Shown here: piece by piece, positions 29,949 through 38,795 of the stretch | How positions within the stretch are numbered: the first letter of the stretch is position 1 | How the letters are laid out: each line of letters begins with the position of its first letter | NCBI RefSeq assembly: GCF_022605525.1 | Contig: NZ_JAKQYJ010000001.1 | Coordinates: forward strand, 186,001-250,000 | DNA length: 64,000 bases | From: Porphyrobacter sp. GA68 | GTDB taxonomy: Bacteria; Pseudomonadota; Alphaproteobacteria; Sphingomonadales; Sphingomonadaceae | Direction: 5' to 3' | Program-made: the position numbers and the translations under genes | The notes under the pieces: model-generated | Databases searched by the model: none | Told to the model about the DNA's origin: nothing | The model's input: only the letters and a program-made list of their open reading frames with translations

Positions 29949-30395
29949 CTACACGCCGGTGGAGCCGAAGCCCCGCTCCCCTCGCGCGGTGGTTCCCAGA
30001 TCGTCCGTTTCTTCCCAGCGCAACCGTGTCACCGGCGCAAGGATCAGTTGCGCGACCCGGTCGCCGCGCCGGATCGCGAACGGTTCGGCCGAGTGGTTGA
30101 TGAGGATTATCTTCAACTCGCCGCGATAATCGGAATCGATGGTACCCGGCGTGTTGGGAACCGTGATGCCATGCTTCAGAGCGAGGCCGGAGCGGGGGCG
30201 TACCTGTACCTCGTAGCCATCCGGAATGGCGATGCTGAGACCGGTCGCCACCGCGTGCCGGGCACCGGGCGCCAGCACCAGCTCTTCCGCCGACAGCACA
30301 TCCATGCCGGCCGCTCCGGTGCTGGCATAGGCGGGCAGCGCCAGGCCTTGCCCATGCGGCAGCCGCCGCACCCTGACCGGCACCGCATCAGTCAT
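29949..30395 (-). CDS. dut: Deoxyuridine 5'-triphosphate nucleotidohydrolase
   Basis: It hydrolyses dUTP to dUMP and pyrophosphate, keeping uracil out of DNA and feeding thymidylate synthesis. 148 residues, a trimeric dUTPase. The five motifs are present: [11 protein letters not shown] (1), [12 protein letters not shown] (2), [19 protein letters not shown] (3), [10 protein letters not shown] (4) and the C-terminal [11 protein letters not shown] (5). The start overlaps the end of coaBC by eight bases. A coaBC-dut pair is widely conserved in alphaproteobacteria. Confidence 0.97.
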   Translation of the reverse strand: MTDAVPVRVRRLPHGQGLALPAYASTGAAGMDVLSAEELVLAPGARHAVATGLSIAIPDGYEVQVRPRSGLALKHGITVPNTPGTIDSDYRGELKIILINHSAEPFAIRRGDRVAQLILAPVTRLRWEETDDLGTTARGERGFGSTGV

Positions 30396-32202
30396 CGTGC
30401 ACGTATTCCCCGCCTTCGTTCAATACCTGGGCGGCGCGGCGGACGAGTTCGCGGGCGACATCCTCCTTGGGCATCTCGTCGAAGCTTTCCACCTCTTCGG
30501 ATGAGATGATGTGAACCGTGTTGCGCAAGCCGCCCATGACGTCGGTGGACACGTCATTGGCGACGATCCAGTCCGCGCCCTTGCGCTTGCGCTTGGTGCG
30601 CGCGTTCTTCAGAACCTCTTCCGTTTCGGCGGCGAAGCCGATCAACAGCGGCGGCCGGTCGCGGGACGCAGCCACGGTGGCAAGGATATCCGGATTTTCC
30701 GTCAACATCAGCGCGGGCGGCGCTGAACCGCGCTTTTTCATCTTTCGTGGCTCCACCGTCTTGGGACGCCAGTCGGCCACTGCCGCAACCATGAACGCGA
30801 TGTCGGCCGGCAATGCCTTCTTGACGGCGGCGGCCATCTCTTCAGCCGATTCCACGTCGATCCGGTCCACCCCCAGTGGCGTCGGCAGAGCCACCGGTCC
30901 CGCAACCAGCGTCACCCGCGCACCCGCCGAAGCCGCCATTGCGGCAATGGCGAAGCCCTGTCGCCCGGAAGAACGGTTGGCCAGATAGCGGACAGGATCG
31001 ATCGGTTCCCAGGTCGGGCCGGCCGTGACCAGCACGTGGCGGCCGTAGAGGGGCCGGTGGTCGGGATCCGGGTCGAACTCCGCCTGTCCGGCCAGCGGGT
31101 CGGAAGGGTGCCGCGGCGCGAATTCTTGCCAGCCTTCGACCGGCTCCGGCATCGCTGGTCCGGCACCGGTATTCACAAGATGGTTCAGCGCGGCGGGATC
31201 GGTCGGCGGGGCGGCCGACGCTTTCCCCTTGCGAGCCAGCAGCGGGCTGGAAAGGTCGGGCTCAGCCGGTGCCTCGTCGCTGAAATCCTGAGGCGGTACG
31301 GCATCCGCCCATTCGTCCGCCTCCTCCCCCAGCTCTGGCAAGGCGGCATCGTCATCATAGGCGACTGCCTGTCGCCGGGGTGTCGAACGAGGAATGATGG
31401 CGGACAGAAGATTGGTCAGCGTGCTGCGCTGCGGCCGCTCCTCATCCTCCGGCTCGGGTTCGGGCTCCAGAGCCTCCGCCGCCAGATCGTCCAGCGTGTA
31501 CTCTGCCTCGCTCTCTGTCTGCGGCATCGCGCCATTGCCCGCTGACGTCGCCCAGACAGGTTGTTCAGGCACTGCCGGGACGCCGGGCCAGTCCACCTCC
31601 AGCCCTAGCCGCGCAGCCAGCACGGACCAGATCGCCGCCGGTTCAGGCAGGCGGCCCGGCCCGAATTCGCCGCAGGCCATTGCGCCCTCGTCGGGGTCGA
31701 GCACTTCGACTCCGGCCTCTGCCAGCCAGCGGACGTTGCGCTGCGTCGCCTCGTGCTGCCACATGCGCACGTTCATCGCCGGAACCGCGATCACCGGCTT
31801 GTCCGTGGCGAGGATCAGCGTGGTCGCCAGATCGTCCGCGATGCCCGCAGCCATCTTGGCCAGAAGGTCGGCGGTGGCAGGGCAGACGACCACCAGATCG
31901 GCCTGCCGTGAAAGCTGGATGTGGCCCATCTCGCTCTCGTCCTTCAAGTCGAACAGGCTGGTGTAGACCATGTTTTCCGACAATGCGGCAAGCGCCATTG
32001 GCGTGACGAACTGCTGCCCGCCCGCGGTCACCACGCAAGTGACCCCCACTCCGCTGCGCCGCATCAACCGGACCAGCTCGCACGCCTTGTAGGCCGCGAT
32101 CCCGCCGCCGACTACCAGCAGGATGCGAGGCGCATCCCCGCTCAAGCCGACACCGTAGGGCTGCGCATCATTGAACGCGTCAGGCGTGTTGTTGAAACCC
32201 AT
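30388..32202 (-). CDS. coaBC: Bifunctional phosphopantothenoylcysteine decarboxylase / phosphopantothenate-cysteine ligase, with enlarged linker
   Basis: It carries out two consecutive coenzyme A steps. The N-terminal flavoprotein decarboxylase (about 20-200) shows [40 protein letters not shown] and the clamp [14 protein letters not shown] with its Cys. The C-terminal ligase (about 390-600) shows [46 protein letters not shown] and [12 protein letters not shown]. At 604 residues it is roughly 190 longer than the usual ~400. The extra length is an acidic, low-complexity linker at about 205-385 ([28 protein letters not shown]). Both enzymatic halves look complete. Confidence 0.95.
   Translation of the reverse strand: MGFNNTPDAFNDAQPYGVGLSGDAPRILLVVGGGIAAYKACELVRLMRRSGVGVTCVVTAGGQQFVTPMALAALSENMVYTSLFDLKDESEMGHIQLSRQADLVVVCPATADLLAKMAAGIADDLATTLILATDKPVIAVPAMNVRMWQHEATQRNVRWLAEAGVEVLDPDEGAMACGEFGPGRLPEPAAIWSVLAARLGLEVDWPGVPAVPEQPVWATSAGNGAMPQTESEAEYTLDDLAAEALEPEPEPEDEERPQRSTLTNLLSAIIPRSTPRRQAVAYDDDAALPELGEEADEWADAVPPQDFSDEAPAEPDLSSPLLARKGKASAAPPTDPAALNHLVNTGAGPAMPEPVEGWQEFAPRHPSDPLAGQAEFDPDPDHRPLYGRHVLVTAGPTWEPIDPVRYLANRSSGRQGFAIAAMAASAGARVTLVAGPVALPTPLGVDRIDVESAEEMAAAVKKALPADIAFMVAAVADWRPKTVEPRKMKKRGSAPPALMLTENPDILATVAASRDRPPLLIGFAAETEEVLKNARTKRKRKGADWIVANDVSTDVMGGLRNTVHIISSEEVESFDEMPKEDVARELVRRAAQVLNEGGEYVHDD
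31132..31150. repeat. REP-like sequence inside the coaBC linker
   Basis: The 19 bases GCCTTCGACCGGCTCCGGC encode the MPEPVEGW stretch of the linker on the minus strand. From memory this resembles a family of short palindromic repeats scattered in sphingomonad genomes, which read as PEPVEG or PELVEG when they fall in a gene. Only one clear copy was noticed in this window, so membership is inferred. Confidence 0.35.
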
Positions 32203-32355
32203 AAAGCCATCCGACGCTTGCTAGCGCCCCCTGTCCCTCGATGCCAGCGCGTTGCGCAGCCGGTCGGCGGCGCACGCGAAACGAGGTGCCGTCTTGGCAG
32301 ATCAGGGTTAATTAAGCGCAAAGAGCGTGACTGTCTGGTCTTGCCTGCGCGTTGA

Positions 32356-33912
32356 TCAGCCGATCACCCCTTGCAGCGCCGCCAGCCAGGCGAGCGCTCC
32401 GCCGCCGATGGCCGCGAGCAGATAACCGCCCCAGCGCCGGTCCCGGCCGCGCCTGCGCTCCCAGATCAGGTCGATCTTGGGCAGCGGCGGCGGTTCGGGC
32501 GCGCCGCCCTTGGGTGGATAGCGTTCTTCCAGCCGGCGCAGAAGGCCAGGGAGGCGCAGAAACGTTTCCGCATCCGCGCGGATGCGGCGGGCGAGCACCG
32601 CTTCGGGCCCCAGTTCGTCGCGAACCCATTCCCGGATGAAGGGCGCGGCCACGTCCCACATGTTGATCTGCGGGTCCAGCTGGGTCGCGATGCCTTCCAC
32701 CATCACCATCGTTTTTTGCAAGAGCAGCAGATGTGGCTGCGTCTGCATGTCGAAATCGCGGGTGATGGCGAACAGCCCGTCCAGCATCTGCCCGACCGAC
32801 AGTTCGCTGACCGGCTTGCCCCGCATGGGTTCGCCCACGGCGCGCAGGGCGGTCGCGAATTCATCCACCGAGTGATAGGAGGGCACATACTGCGCCTCGA
32901 AATGGATTTCGGCGACCCGACGGTAATTGCCGGTGGTCAGGCCGTAGAGGATCTCGGCCAGCCATACCCGCGCCTGCCGGTCGATCCGCCCCATGATGCC
33001 GAAGTCGATCGCGACAATGGTGCCGTCGGCCTCCACGAACAGATTGCCCTGGTGCATGTCGGCGTGGAAGAAACCGGCGGTGATCGCCTGATTGAGGAAG
33101 GTGAGGACGATCCGGCTCGCCAGCAGTTTGAGATCGTGCCCGGCTGCCTGCAGCGCGGGGATATTGCTGATCTTGATGCCGTCGATCCACTCGATCGTCA
33201 GCACCTTGCCGGTGGTCCGGTCCCAGTCGATGTCCGGTACGCGGAAGCCGTCGATCGCCCGGCTCGCCGTGGCCAATTCGCTGGCGGAGGCGGCTTCGCG
33301 GCGCAGGTCCAGTTCGCGTTCGGTCCAGCGCTTGAAATTGGCGATCACCAGCTGCGGGCGCAGCCGGGCTGCTTCCCCGCCGAACGCCTCCAGATGAGCG
33401 GCCGCCCATTGGTACGTGCCGATGTCGCGCTTGAATCGTTCACGAATCAGAGGTCGCAGCACCTTGACCGCGACCTGCCGTCCGTCGGTCGTCACCGCCC
33501 GGTGAACCTGGGCGATGGAGGCGGCGCCCACCGGCTGCGGATCGAAGTCAGCATAGAGCTGGTCGAGAGGCCGGTTGAAGCTTTCCTCCACGCTCTTGCG
33601 GATCAACGCGAAATCCACCGGCGGCAGGCTGTCCTGCAGGCTGAGGAGATTGCGCGCCGCTTCATCTCCGACAAGGTCGGGCCGGGTGGCCAGCGTCTGG
33701 CCCAGCTTGATGGCCGCAGGGCCGATGTCGTGGAACGCGCCGGCATAGTCGGGCACCTTGGGCTGCCGCGTGCCGATCCGGGCAACCCGGGCGAGCCGCT
33801 TGACCGGCCCCGGCGTGTTGGGATCCCGCTCGATCCCGCGCAGTGCGCCATGGCGGGCCAGGGTCCGGCCCCATGTCAGCAACCGCCAGATGTGGGTCGC
33901 AGGCTGTGTCAC
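32356..33912 (-). CDS. ubiB: UbiB-family atypical kinase/ATPase for ubiquinone biosynthesis
   Basis: An ADCK/UbiB-type ATPase needed for ubiquinone biosynthesis, membrane associated. 518 residues starting at GTG 33912. The family-specific KxGQ motif is in AAIKLGQTLATRPDLV; the nucleotide Lys is in RQVAVKVLRP; catalytic Asp/Asn are in HADMHQGNLFVEADG, and the metal-binding motif in IVAIDFGIMGR. Two hydrophobic segments close the protein (WGGYLLAAIGGGALAWLAAL region). It lies 37 bases after ubiE in the same orientation. The 153-base gap before coaBC shows no gene. Confidence 0.95.
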   Translation of the reverse strand: MTQPATHIWRLLTWGRTLARHGALRGIERDPNTPGPVKRLARVARIGTRQPKVPDYAGAFHDIGPAAIKLGQTLATRPDLVGDEAARNLLSLQDSLPPVDFALIRKSVEESFNRPLDQLYADFDPQPVGAASIAQVHRAVTTDGRQVAVKVLRPLIRERFKRDIGTYQWAAAHLEAFGGEAARLRPQLVIANFKRWTERELDLRREAASASELATASRAIDGFRVPDIDWDRTTGKVLTIEWIDGIKISNIPALQAAGHDLKLLASRIVLTFLNQAITAGFFHADMHQGNLFVEADGTIVAIDFGIMGRIDRQARVWLAEILYGLTTGNYRRVAEIHFEAQYVPSYHSVDEFATALRAVGEPMRGKPVSELSVGQMLDGLFAITRDFDMQTQPHLLLLQKTMVMVEGIATQLDPQINMWDVAAPFIREWVRDELGPEAVLARRIRADAETFLRLPGLLRRLEERYPPKGGAPEPPPLPKIDLIWERRRGRDRRWGGYLLAAIGGGALAWLAALQGVIG

Positions 33913-33949
33913 GGGTTCACCGCCCTTGCGGCGGCAGGGGTGGCGACTC

Positions 33950-34681
33950 TCACGCCTTCCATCCTGAATGGATCGCGACCAGGCCGCCCATGATCGGCTC
34001 CACCCGCGTCTGGGTAAAACCGGCCGAGCGGATCATTTGCTCGAACCGGGGCATGGACGGGAAGCGGCGAATCGATTCGACAAGGTAGCGATAGCTCGCC
34101 TCGTCCCCGGCCAGCGCGCCGCCCAGCCGCGGGATGACCTTGTCCGAATACAGGTCGTACGCCTGCTTGAACCCCGGCCAGGTGACGGTCGAGAACTCCA
34201 GGCAAAAGAACCGGCCGCCAAAACGCAGCACCCGGTACGCTTCGGCCAGGGCGCGGTCGATGTGGGTCACGTTGCGGATGCCGAAGGCGATGGTGTAGGC
34301 ATCGAAATGGGCGGCCGGAAAGCTCAGCTCCTCGGCATTCTGGCGACTCCAGACAAGCCCGGTCATCCCGCGTTCCGCCGCGCGTTCCAGGCCCACATCC
34401 AGCATTTCCTGGTTGATGTCCGCGACCGTCACCTGCGCCCCGCGCCGCGCCATGCGAAAGGCGATGTCGCCCGTGCCGCCCGCCATGTCGAGGATCTGTT
34501 CCCCTTCGCGCGGCTTCACGCGCTGAACGAAGCGATCCTTCCACAGGCGGTGCATTCCGCCCGACATCGCATCGTTCATCAGGTCATAGCGGCTGGCCAC
34601 GCTGGAGAACACAGCGCCCACGCGGGCTGTCTTTTCCTCCGGCGCGACCTCGGCATAGCCGAAGGATACCTTTTCGTTCAT
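33950..34681 (-). CDS. ubiE: Ubiquinone/menaquinone C-methyltransferase UbiE
   Basis: A SAM-dependent C-methyltransferase of quinone biosynthesis. 243 residues. The N-terminal family signature is VGAVFSSVASRYDLMNDAMS; the SAM-binding motif I is ILDMAGGTGDIAFRMA; motif II/III regions include FDAYTIAFGIRNVTHIDRAL and GGRFFCLEFSTV. It is divergent from mutM across 54 bases that must carry both promoters. It leads the ubiE-ubiB block. Confidence 0.96.
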   Translation of the reverse strand: MNEKVSFGYAEVAPEEKTARVGAVFSSVASRYDLMNDAMSGGMHRLWKDRFVQRVKPREGEQILDMAGGTGDIAFRMARRGAQVTVADINQEMLDVGLERAAERGMTGLVWSRQNAEELSFPAAHFDAYTIAFGIRNVTHIDRALAEAYRVLRFGGRFFCLEFSTVTWPGFKQAYDLYSDKVIPRLGGALAGDEASYRYLVESIRRFPSMPRFEQMIRSAGFTQTRVEPIMGGLVAIHSGWKA

Positions 34682-34735
34682 GCAGGTGCCTTACGGGCAA
34701 TTGCGGCGCGGGCAAAGGGTGATAGAGCCGCTTTC

Positions 34736-35551
34736 ATGCCGGAACTGCCCGAAGTTGAAACAACGGTCCGCGGCCTTGCCCGCCGGTTGCACGGGGAACG
34801 GGTGGACCGGCTGGTGCTGAACCGTCCCGACATGCGCTTTCCATTTCCGCACGGATTGGGCCAGCGGCTGACCGGCGCTCGGATAACTGCGCTGGACCGG
34901 CGGGCCAAATACGGCCTCATCCACACCGACCGCGATGATACGCTGATCTTTCACCTGGGCATGAGCGGGCGCTGGCGGATCGACCCGGCCGAGCCGGACC
35001 GGCACGATCACCTGCTGCTGTTCGCCGGGGGACGGTTGTTCGCACTGAACGATCCGCGTCGGTTCGGGTTCGTCGATCTGGTACCTACGGACAAGTTGCA
35101 GGCATGGCCCGCCTTCGCCGCGATGGGTCCTGAACCGCTGGGCGCGGATTTCACCCCGCAACACCTCCACGCGGCCTTCTCCGGACGGCGGCAGGCGATT
35201 AAGCTGCTGCTGCTGGACCAGCGGATCGTGGCGGGCCTGGGCAACATCTATGTCTGTGAGGCGCTCTGGCGGGCGCGCATTCATCCAGGTCGCGCGGCCG
35301 GAAGGGTGTCGCTGGCCGGCTTGCGGCGACTGGTTCCCGCGATCAGGGAGGTGCTGGAACAATCGATTCGCGAAGGCGGTTCGACCCTGCGCGACTTTGC
35401 CGGACCTGAAGGGAGCCTCGGCTACTTCGCCAAGCAGTTCGATGTTTACGGACGCACCGGGCTGCCGTGCCACCGCGATGATGGCGGCGCGATCCGCCGT
35501 TTTGCGCAGGGCGGGCGCAGCACGTGGTACTGCCCACGGTGTCAGCGATGA
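34736..35551 (+). CDS. mutM: Formamidopyrimidine-DNA glycosylase with atypical zinc finger
   Basis: It excises 8-oxoguanine and formamidopyrimidines and nicks the abasic site. Starting at ATG 34736, after removal of Met the catalytic N-terminal Pro begins PELPEVETTVRGLARRL; the protein is 271 residues. The H2TH region holds LLDQRIVAGLGNIYVCEALW. The C-terminal zinc finger ends GGRSTWYCPRCQR, but its first half reads LPCHRDDGGAIRRF: the second Cys of the usual CxxC or Cx3C is replaced by Asp. The active-site Lys (beta-hairpin ALDRRAKYGLIHT) is present. It is followed by rpsT. Confidence 0.95.
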   Translation: MPELPEVETTVRGLARRLHGERVDRLVLNRPDMRFPFPHGLGQRLTGARITALDRRAKYGLIHTDRDDTLIFHLGMSGRWRIDPAEPDRHDHLLLFAGGRLFALNDPRRFGFVDLVPTDKLQAWPAFAAMGPEPLGADFTPQHLHAAFSGRRQAIKLLLLDQRIVAGLGNIYVCEALWRARIHPGRAAGRVSLAGLRRLVPAIREVLEQSIREGGSTLRDFAGPEGSLGYFAKQFDVYGRTGLPCHRDDGGAIRRFAQGGRSTWYCPRCQR

Positions 35552-35585
35552 TGCAAACCCGCGCCGCGATCGCCGGCGGCGATCC

Positions 35586-35614
35586 TTGACGCCAGTAACC
35601 AGACTGGGTAAGGG
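35586..35614 (+). promoter_or_regulatory. Candidate promoter of rpsT
   Basis: TTGACG (35586-35591), a 17-base spacer and TAAGGG (35609-35614) precede rpsT by about 90 bases. The -35 is good and the -10 poor. The 5' untranslated stretch would be long enough for a regulatory leader, but I see no recognised structure in it. Confidence 0.3.
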
Positions 35615-35704
35615 GCGCGCTTTGTGGCGCTAACCCGCCACGTCAGCCAGATTTTAGCATAGATGACAGCGGCCGCTGCCGGCGGCCCGTGACGAAGGAC
35701 CAAC

Positions 35705-35965
35705 ATGGCCAATACGCCGCAAGCCGAAAAGCGCATCCGCCGCAACCAGACCCGCGCCGCAATTAACTCGGCACGGGTCAGCCGCATCCGCACTTTCCTC
35801 AAGCAGGTGGAAACCGCGATCGCTTCGGGCGACAAGGAACAGGCTAAGGCAGCGCTCAGTTCGGCGCAGCCCGAACTCGCGCGCGGCGTGGCCCGCGGCG
35901 TGCTTCACAAGAACACTGCATCGCGCAAGATGTCGCGCCTGTCCAAGCGCGTCTCCGCGCTCTGA
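35705..35965 (+). CDS. rpsT: Small ribosomal subunit protein bS20
   Basis: An 86-residue primary 16S rRNA-binding protein of the 30S subunit. The N-terminus [19 protein letters not shown] is characteristic, as is the long basic helical hairpin ([37 protein letters not shown]). AAGGACC lies 3-9 bases before the ATG. It sits between mutM and dnaA, a common alphaproteobacterial order, and ends in a strong terminator that separates it from dnaA. Confidence 0.97.
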   Translation: MANTPQAEKRIRRNQTRAAINSARVSRIRTFLKQVETAIASGDKEQAKAALSSAQPELARGVARGVLHKNTASRKMSRLSKRVSAL

Positions 35966-36008
35966 GCGGCGGGGCTGCGCAGCGCGCAGCATTGCTCCTG
36001 AGATCCTG

Positions 36009-36037
36009 AAAGCCGGTGCCTGCGCGCCGGCTTTTTT
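36009..36037 (+). terminator. Intrinsic terminator of rpsT
   Basis: AAAGCCGGTGC (36009-36019) pairs with GCGCCGGCTTT (36024-36034; one T-G wobble) around a CTGC loop, followed by TTT to make a six-T run. It lies 44 bases after the rpsT stop. Confidence 0.92.
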
Positions 36038-36389
36038 GCTGTGGTGGTTAACGGTTCGACGAGCCGGGGTTGCTCGCGAAATACCCCCGGCCGGCAACGA
36101 TTCGCATGTGCGGATTTGTGGAAAATCGAACAAAAATATGTGCTTGAATTGATCGCCGCGGGTCTCACCGAGTCAAGCCGGTTTATTTCAGTTTTTTTAC
36201 CGGTTGGCCTCTTGCCGGGAATCAAACAGCGGACCAAAACAAGCTTCGGAACGCGGCAGATGACGCGTCCGGCACATCATTCGGGCAGCTGGAAACTTCG
36301 GTAAAATCGAAGCTTTTTGGACCCTTCAACGCGCCTGATGGAAATCGGCGCATGACGGTGCGCCGGTGAGGACAGCTTGTGGGGGATGT
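36038..36389 (+). other. rpsT-dnaA intergenic control region
   Basis: About 350 bases without a convincing gene, clearly AT-richer than its surroundings in the middle (for example ATTTCAGTTTTTTTACC near 36185-36200). One DnaA-type box is present at 36117-36125. The stretch most likely carries the dnaA promoter and autoregulatory site. A short plus-strand ORF at 36041-36304 has no ribosome site or recognisable composition and was not accepted. Confidence 0.6.
36117..36125 (-). promoter_or_regulatory. DnaA box upstream of dnaA
   Basis: The minus strand reads TTTTCCACA, matching the 9-base DnaA box consensus TTWTNCACA. It lies about 265 bases before the dnaA start. It is the only match I found nearby, so autoregulation fits better than an origin. 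Confidence 0.5.
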
Positions 36390-37853
36390 ATGAGGATGGC
36401 TAACGAACATTGGAAGGAGGCCGCTGGACAGGACCCCGCCAGCACAGATGCGGCCGACGCGGAAAGCCTGGCGGCGGATTGGGCGGACATCAGCCTTGGT
36501 CTGCGCAAGGATCTGGGCCAGCAGCTGCACGCCCAATGGATCAAGCCCATCCAGATTGGCGGCTTCTGCCGCGAAACCGGTACTCTTGAACTGTACCTGC
36601 CGACCGACTTTTCCGCCAACTGGGTGCAGGACCGGTTTCACGATCGCTTGTCTCTCGCATGGAAGATCGCGCGGGGCGAGGTGCGGCATGTAAAGATCGG
36701 GGTTCATCCCAAGCGGCGCCAGATGGCCGAACTTCAGCTGGCATCCACCACCCCCGGATCGGACACCGCGCCACGGGATCTGCGGGTCGTTCCGATTCGC
36801 GGCACAGCCGGGGAAAGCGCCTTCAACTTCGCCATCGGGCTCGACCCGTCGCTGACGTTTGCCGCGTTCGTAACCGGCGAAGCGAACATCCTAGCCTGCA
36901 ACGCGGCGCAGCGGATGGCCGCACCCGAACCGCCGCAGTTCGCCCCGCTGTATCTCAAAGCGGCCACAGGTCAGGGCAAGACGCACCTGATGCACGCCAT
37001 CGGCCATGCCTTTCTCCAGACCAACCCGCGCGCCCGCATCTTCTACTGTTCGGCAGAGCGGTTCATGATCGAATTCGTGCAGGCGCTGAAATCGAACCAG
37101 ACGCTGGAATTCAAGAGCCGCCTGCGCTCTTTCGACCTGCTGCTGGTCGACGATATCCAGTTCATCATCGGCAAGGCTTCCGCACAAGAAGAACTGCTTT
37201 ACACGATCGACGCGCTGCTGGCTGAGGGCAAGCGGCTGGTATTTGCCGCCGATCGCGCGCCCCAGGCGCTCGACGGGGTGGAACCACGCCTGTTGTCGCG
37301 CCTGTCGATGGGCCTCGTCGCCGACATGGCGGAAGCCGACATCGAATTGCGGCGCTCCATTCTCGAATCGAAGCTGACCCGCTTTGCTCCGCTCAACGTT
37401 CCCGACGACGTGATCGATTACCTGGCACGCACGATCACACGCAACGTGCGCGAGCTGGTGGGCGGATTGAACAAGCTCATCGCCTATGCCCAGCTGACCG
37501 GACAGGAAGTGTCCCTGCAGCTTGCCGACGAGCAGCTGTCGGACATTCTGTCGGCCAACCGCCGCCGGATCACCATTGACGAGATTCAGCGCACCGTGTG
37601 CCAATTCTACCGCATCGACCGTACGGAGATGTCGTCGAAACGCCGCGCCCGCGCGGTTGTCCGGCCGCGGCAGGTGGCAATGTATCTTGCCAAGGTGCTG
37701 ACCCCCCGCTCCTATCCCGAAATCGGCCGCAAGTTCGGCGGACGGGACCATTCCACCGTGATCCACGCCGTCCGCCTGATTGAAGACCTGCGCGTGCGCG
37801 ATGCCGACATGGATGGCGATGTGAGGAGCCTGCTGCGGCAGCTGGAAAGCTGA
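36390..37853 (+). CDS. dnaA: Chromosomal replication initiator DnaA
   Basis: A AAA+ initiator that binds DnaA boxes and opens oriC. 487 residues from ATG 36390, which has GGGGGA just upstream; GTG 36366 and ATG 36396 are alternatives. Domain I is at about 30-100 (LRKDLGQQLHAQWIKPIQIG). Walker A reads KAATGQGKTHLMHAIGH, with Ala at the first conserved Gly. Walker B is FDLLLVDDIQFI, and sensor regions follow (ALDGVEPRLLSRLSMG). Domain IV has KFGGRDHSTVIHAVRLIED, the box-recognition helix. It stands after rpsT behind a terminator and its own control region. Confidence 0.96.
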   Translation: MRMANEHWKEAAGQDPASTDAADAESLAADWADISLGLRKDLGQQLHAQWIKPIQIGGFCRETGTLELYLPTDFSANWVQDRFHDRLSLAWKIARGEVRHVKIGVHPKRRQMAELQLASTTPGSDTAPRDLRVVPIRGTAGESAFNFAIGLDPSLTFAAFVTGEANILACNAAQRMAAPEPPQFAPLYLKAATGQGKTHLMHAIGHAFLQTNPRARIFYCSAERFMIEFVQALKSNQTLEFKSRLRSFDLLLVDDIQFIIGKASAQEELLYTIDALLAEGKRLVFAADRAPQALDGVEPRLLSRLSMGLVADMAEADIELRRSILESKLTRFAPLNVPDDVIDYLARTITRNVRELVGGLNKLIAYAQLTGQEVSLQLADEQLSDILSANRRRITIDEIQRTVCQFYRIDRTEMSSKRRARAVVRPRQVAMYLAKVLTPRSYPEIGRKFGGRDHSTVIHAVRLIEDLRVRDADMDGDVRSLLRQLES

Positions 37854-37965
37854 CCGGGAACAGGGCGCGTCAATCCCTGCCAATCGCGCCGTGTCGCGAC
37901 AGTATGGCCGCGACCGGGCAACAGACCCGTCGACAGCCGCTCCACAGGCTGCCAACAGTTTTCCC

Positions 37966-38739
37966 ATGCGCTTTTCCCCCGAACGCCTCGACCGGTTCGC
38001 CCGTCACATCGTCCTGCCGGAGATCGGCGGCGCGGGGCAGTTCGCGCTGGCGCAGGCGCATGTCGCGCTGATCGGCCTGGGCGGCATCGGTTCGCCCGTG
38101 CTGCAATATCTCGCCGGCGCGGGCGTGGGCCGATTCACCCTGATCGACAGCGATGTGGTCGACCACACCAACCTTCAGCGGCAGACAATCTTCACCGAAC
38201 GCGACGTGGGCTATTCCAAGGTGGTGGCGGCGCGGCGCTGGCTGGCCAACTTCGATGCCAAGCTGGAGGCCGAGGTGAGCGACGCACGGGTCGGCCCGAA
38301 CGATGCCGCGGTGTTTGCCGGTGCCGACCTGGTGCTGGACGGGACCGACAACTTCGCCACGCGCCTGGCCGTAGCCGACGCCTGCGTTGCCGCCGCCACG
38401 CCGCTCCTTTCCGCCGCCGTGGGACGGTTTCAGGGGCAGGTAGGCGCCTTCGCCGGCCATCTGCCGGACCAGCCCTGCTATCGCTGCTTCGTGGGCGATG
38501 CCTTCGACGCGGAGGATTGCGACACCTGCGCCGACGAGGGGATGCTGGGCGCCATGGCCGGCTGGACCGGGACGTTTGCCGCGCTTCAAGCGATTCGCGT
38601 GCTGTTGACGGGCGTCAGCATGAACTTTGGCGACCCGCAGTGGGGCCGGTTGCATATCCTTGACGGAATCGCTCCCGGAATGCGCAGCGTGCGCATTGCC
38701 AAGGATCCCGCTTGCCGGGGATGCGCCGGGAGGGGCTAG
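37966..38739 (+). CDS. ThiF/MoeB/HesA family adenylyltransferase (E1-like)
   Basis: It adenylates the C-terminal glycine of a small sulfur-carrier protein such as MoaD or ThiS. 257 residues from ATG 37966 (MRFSPERLDRFARHIVLPEI). The nucleotide motif is ALIGLGGIGSPVLQYLAGAG, with the conserved Asp/Asn/Arg set in LIDSDVVDHTNLQRQTIF and LDGTDNFATRLAVADAC. A four-Cys zinc site is formed by PCYRCF and the C-terminal CRGC. There is no rhodanese domain, so it matches MoeB-like enzymes. Whether it serves molybdopterin or thiamine synthesis cannot be said, as no carrier gene is nearby. Confidence 0.9.
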   Translation: MRFSPERLDRFARHIVLPEIGGAGQFALAQAHVALIGLGGIGSPVLQYLAGAGVGRFTLIDSDVVDHTNLQRQTIFTERDVGYSKVVAARRWLANFDAKLEAEVSDARVGPNDAAVFAGADLVLDGTDNFATRLAVADACVAAATPLLSAAVGRFQGQVGAFAGHLPDQPCYRCFVGDAFDAEDCDTCADEGMLGAMAGWTGTFAALQAIRVLLTGVSMNFGDPQWGRLHILDGIAPGMRSVRIAKDPACRGCAGRG

Positions 38740-38795
38740 CGCCCTGCCCCCGCCTGTGCTGCAATGGCCGCGCCGATGCTGGGGGAGAATGACAG

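Noticed and set aside
36041-36304. 87-residue ORF between rpsT and dnaA
   Set aside because: It begins inside the AT-richer control region right after the rpsT terminator, has no ribosome site and no recognisable sequence.
36038-36389. Chromosomal origin next to dnaA
   Set aside because: Only one DnaA box and no repeat array; in alphaproteobacteria oriC is often not beside dnaA.
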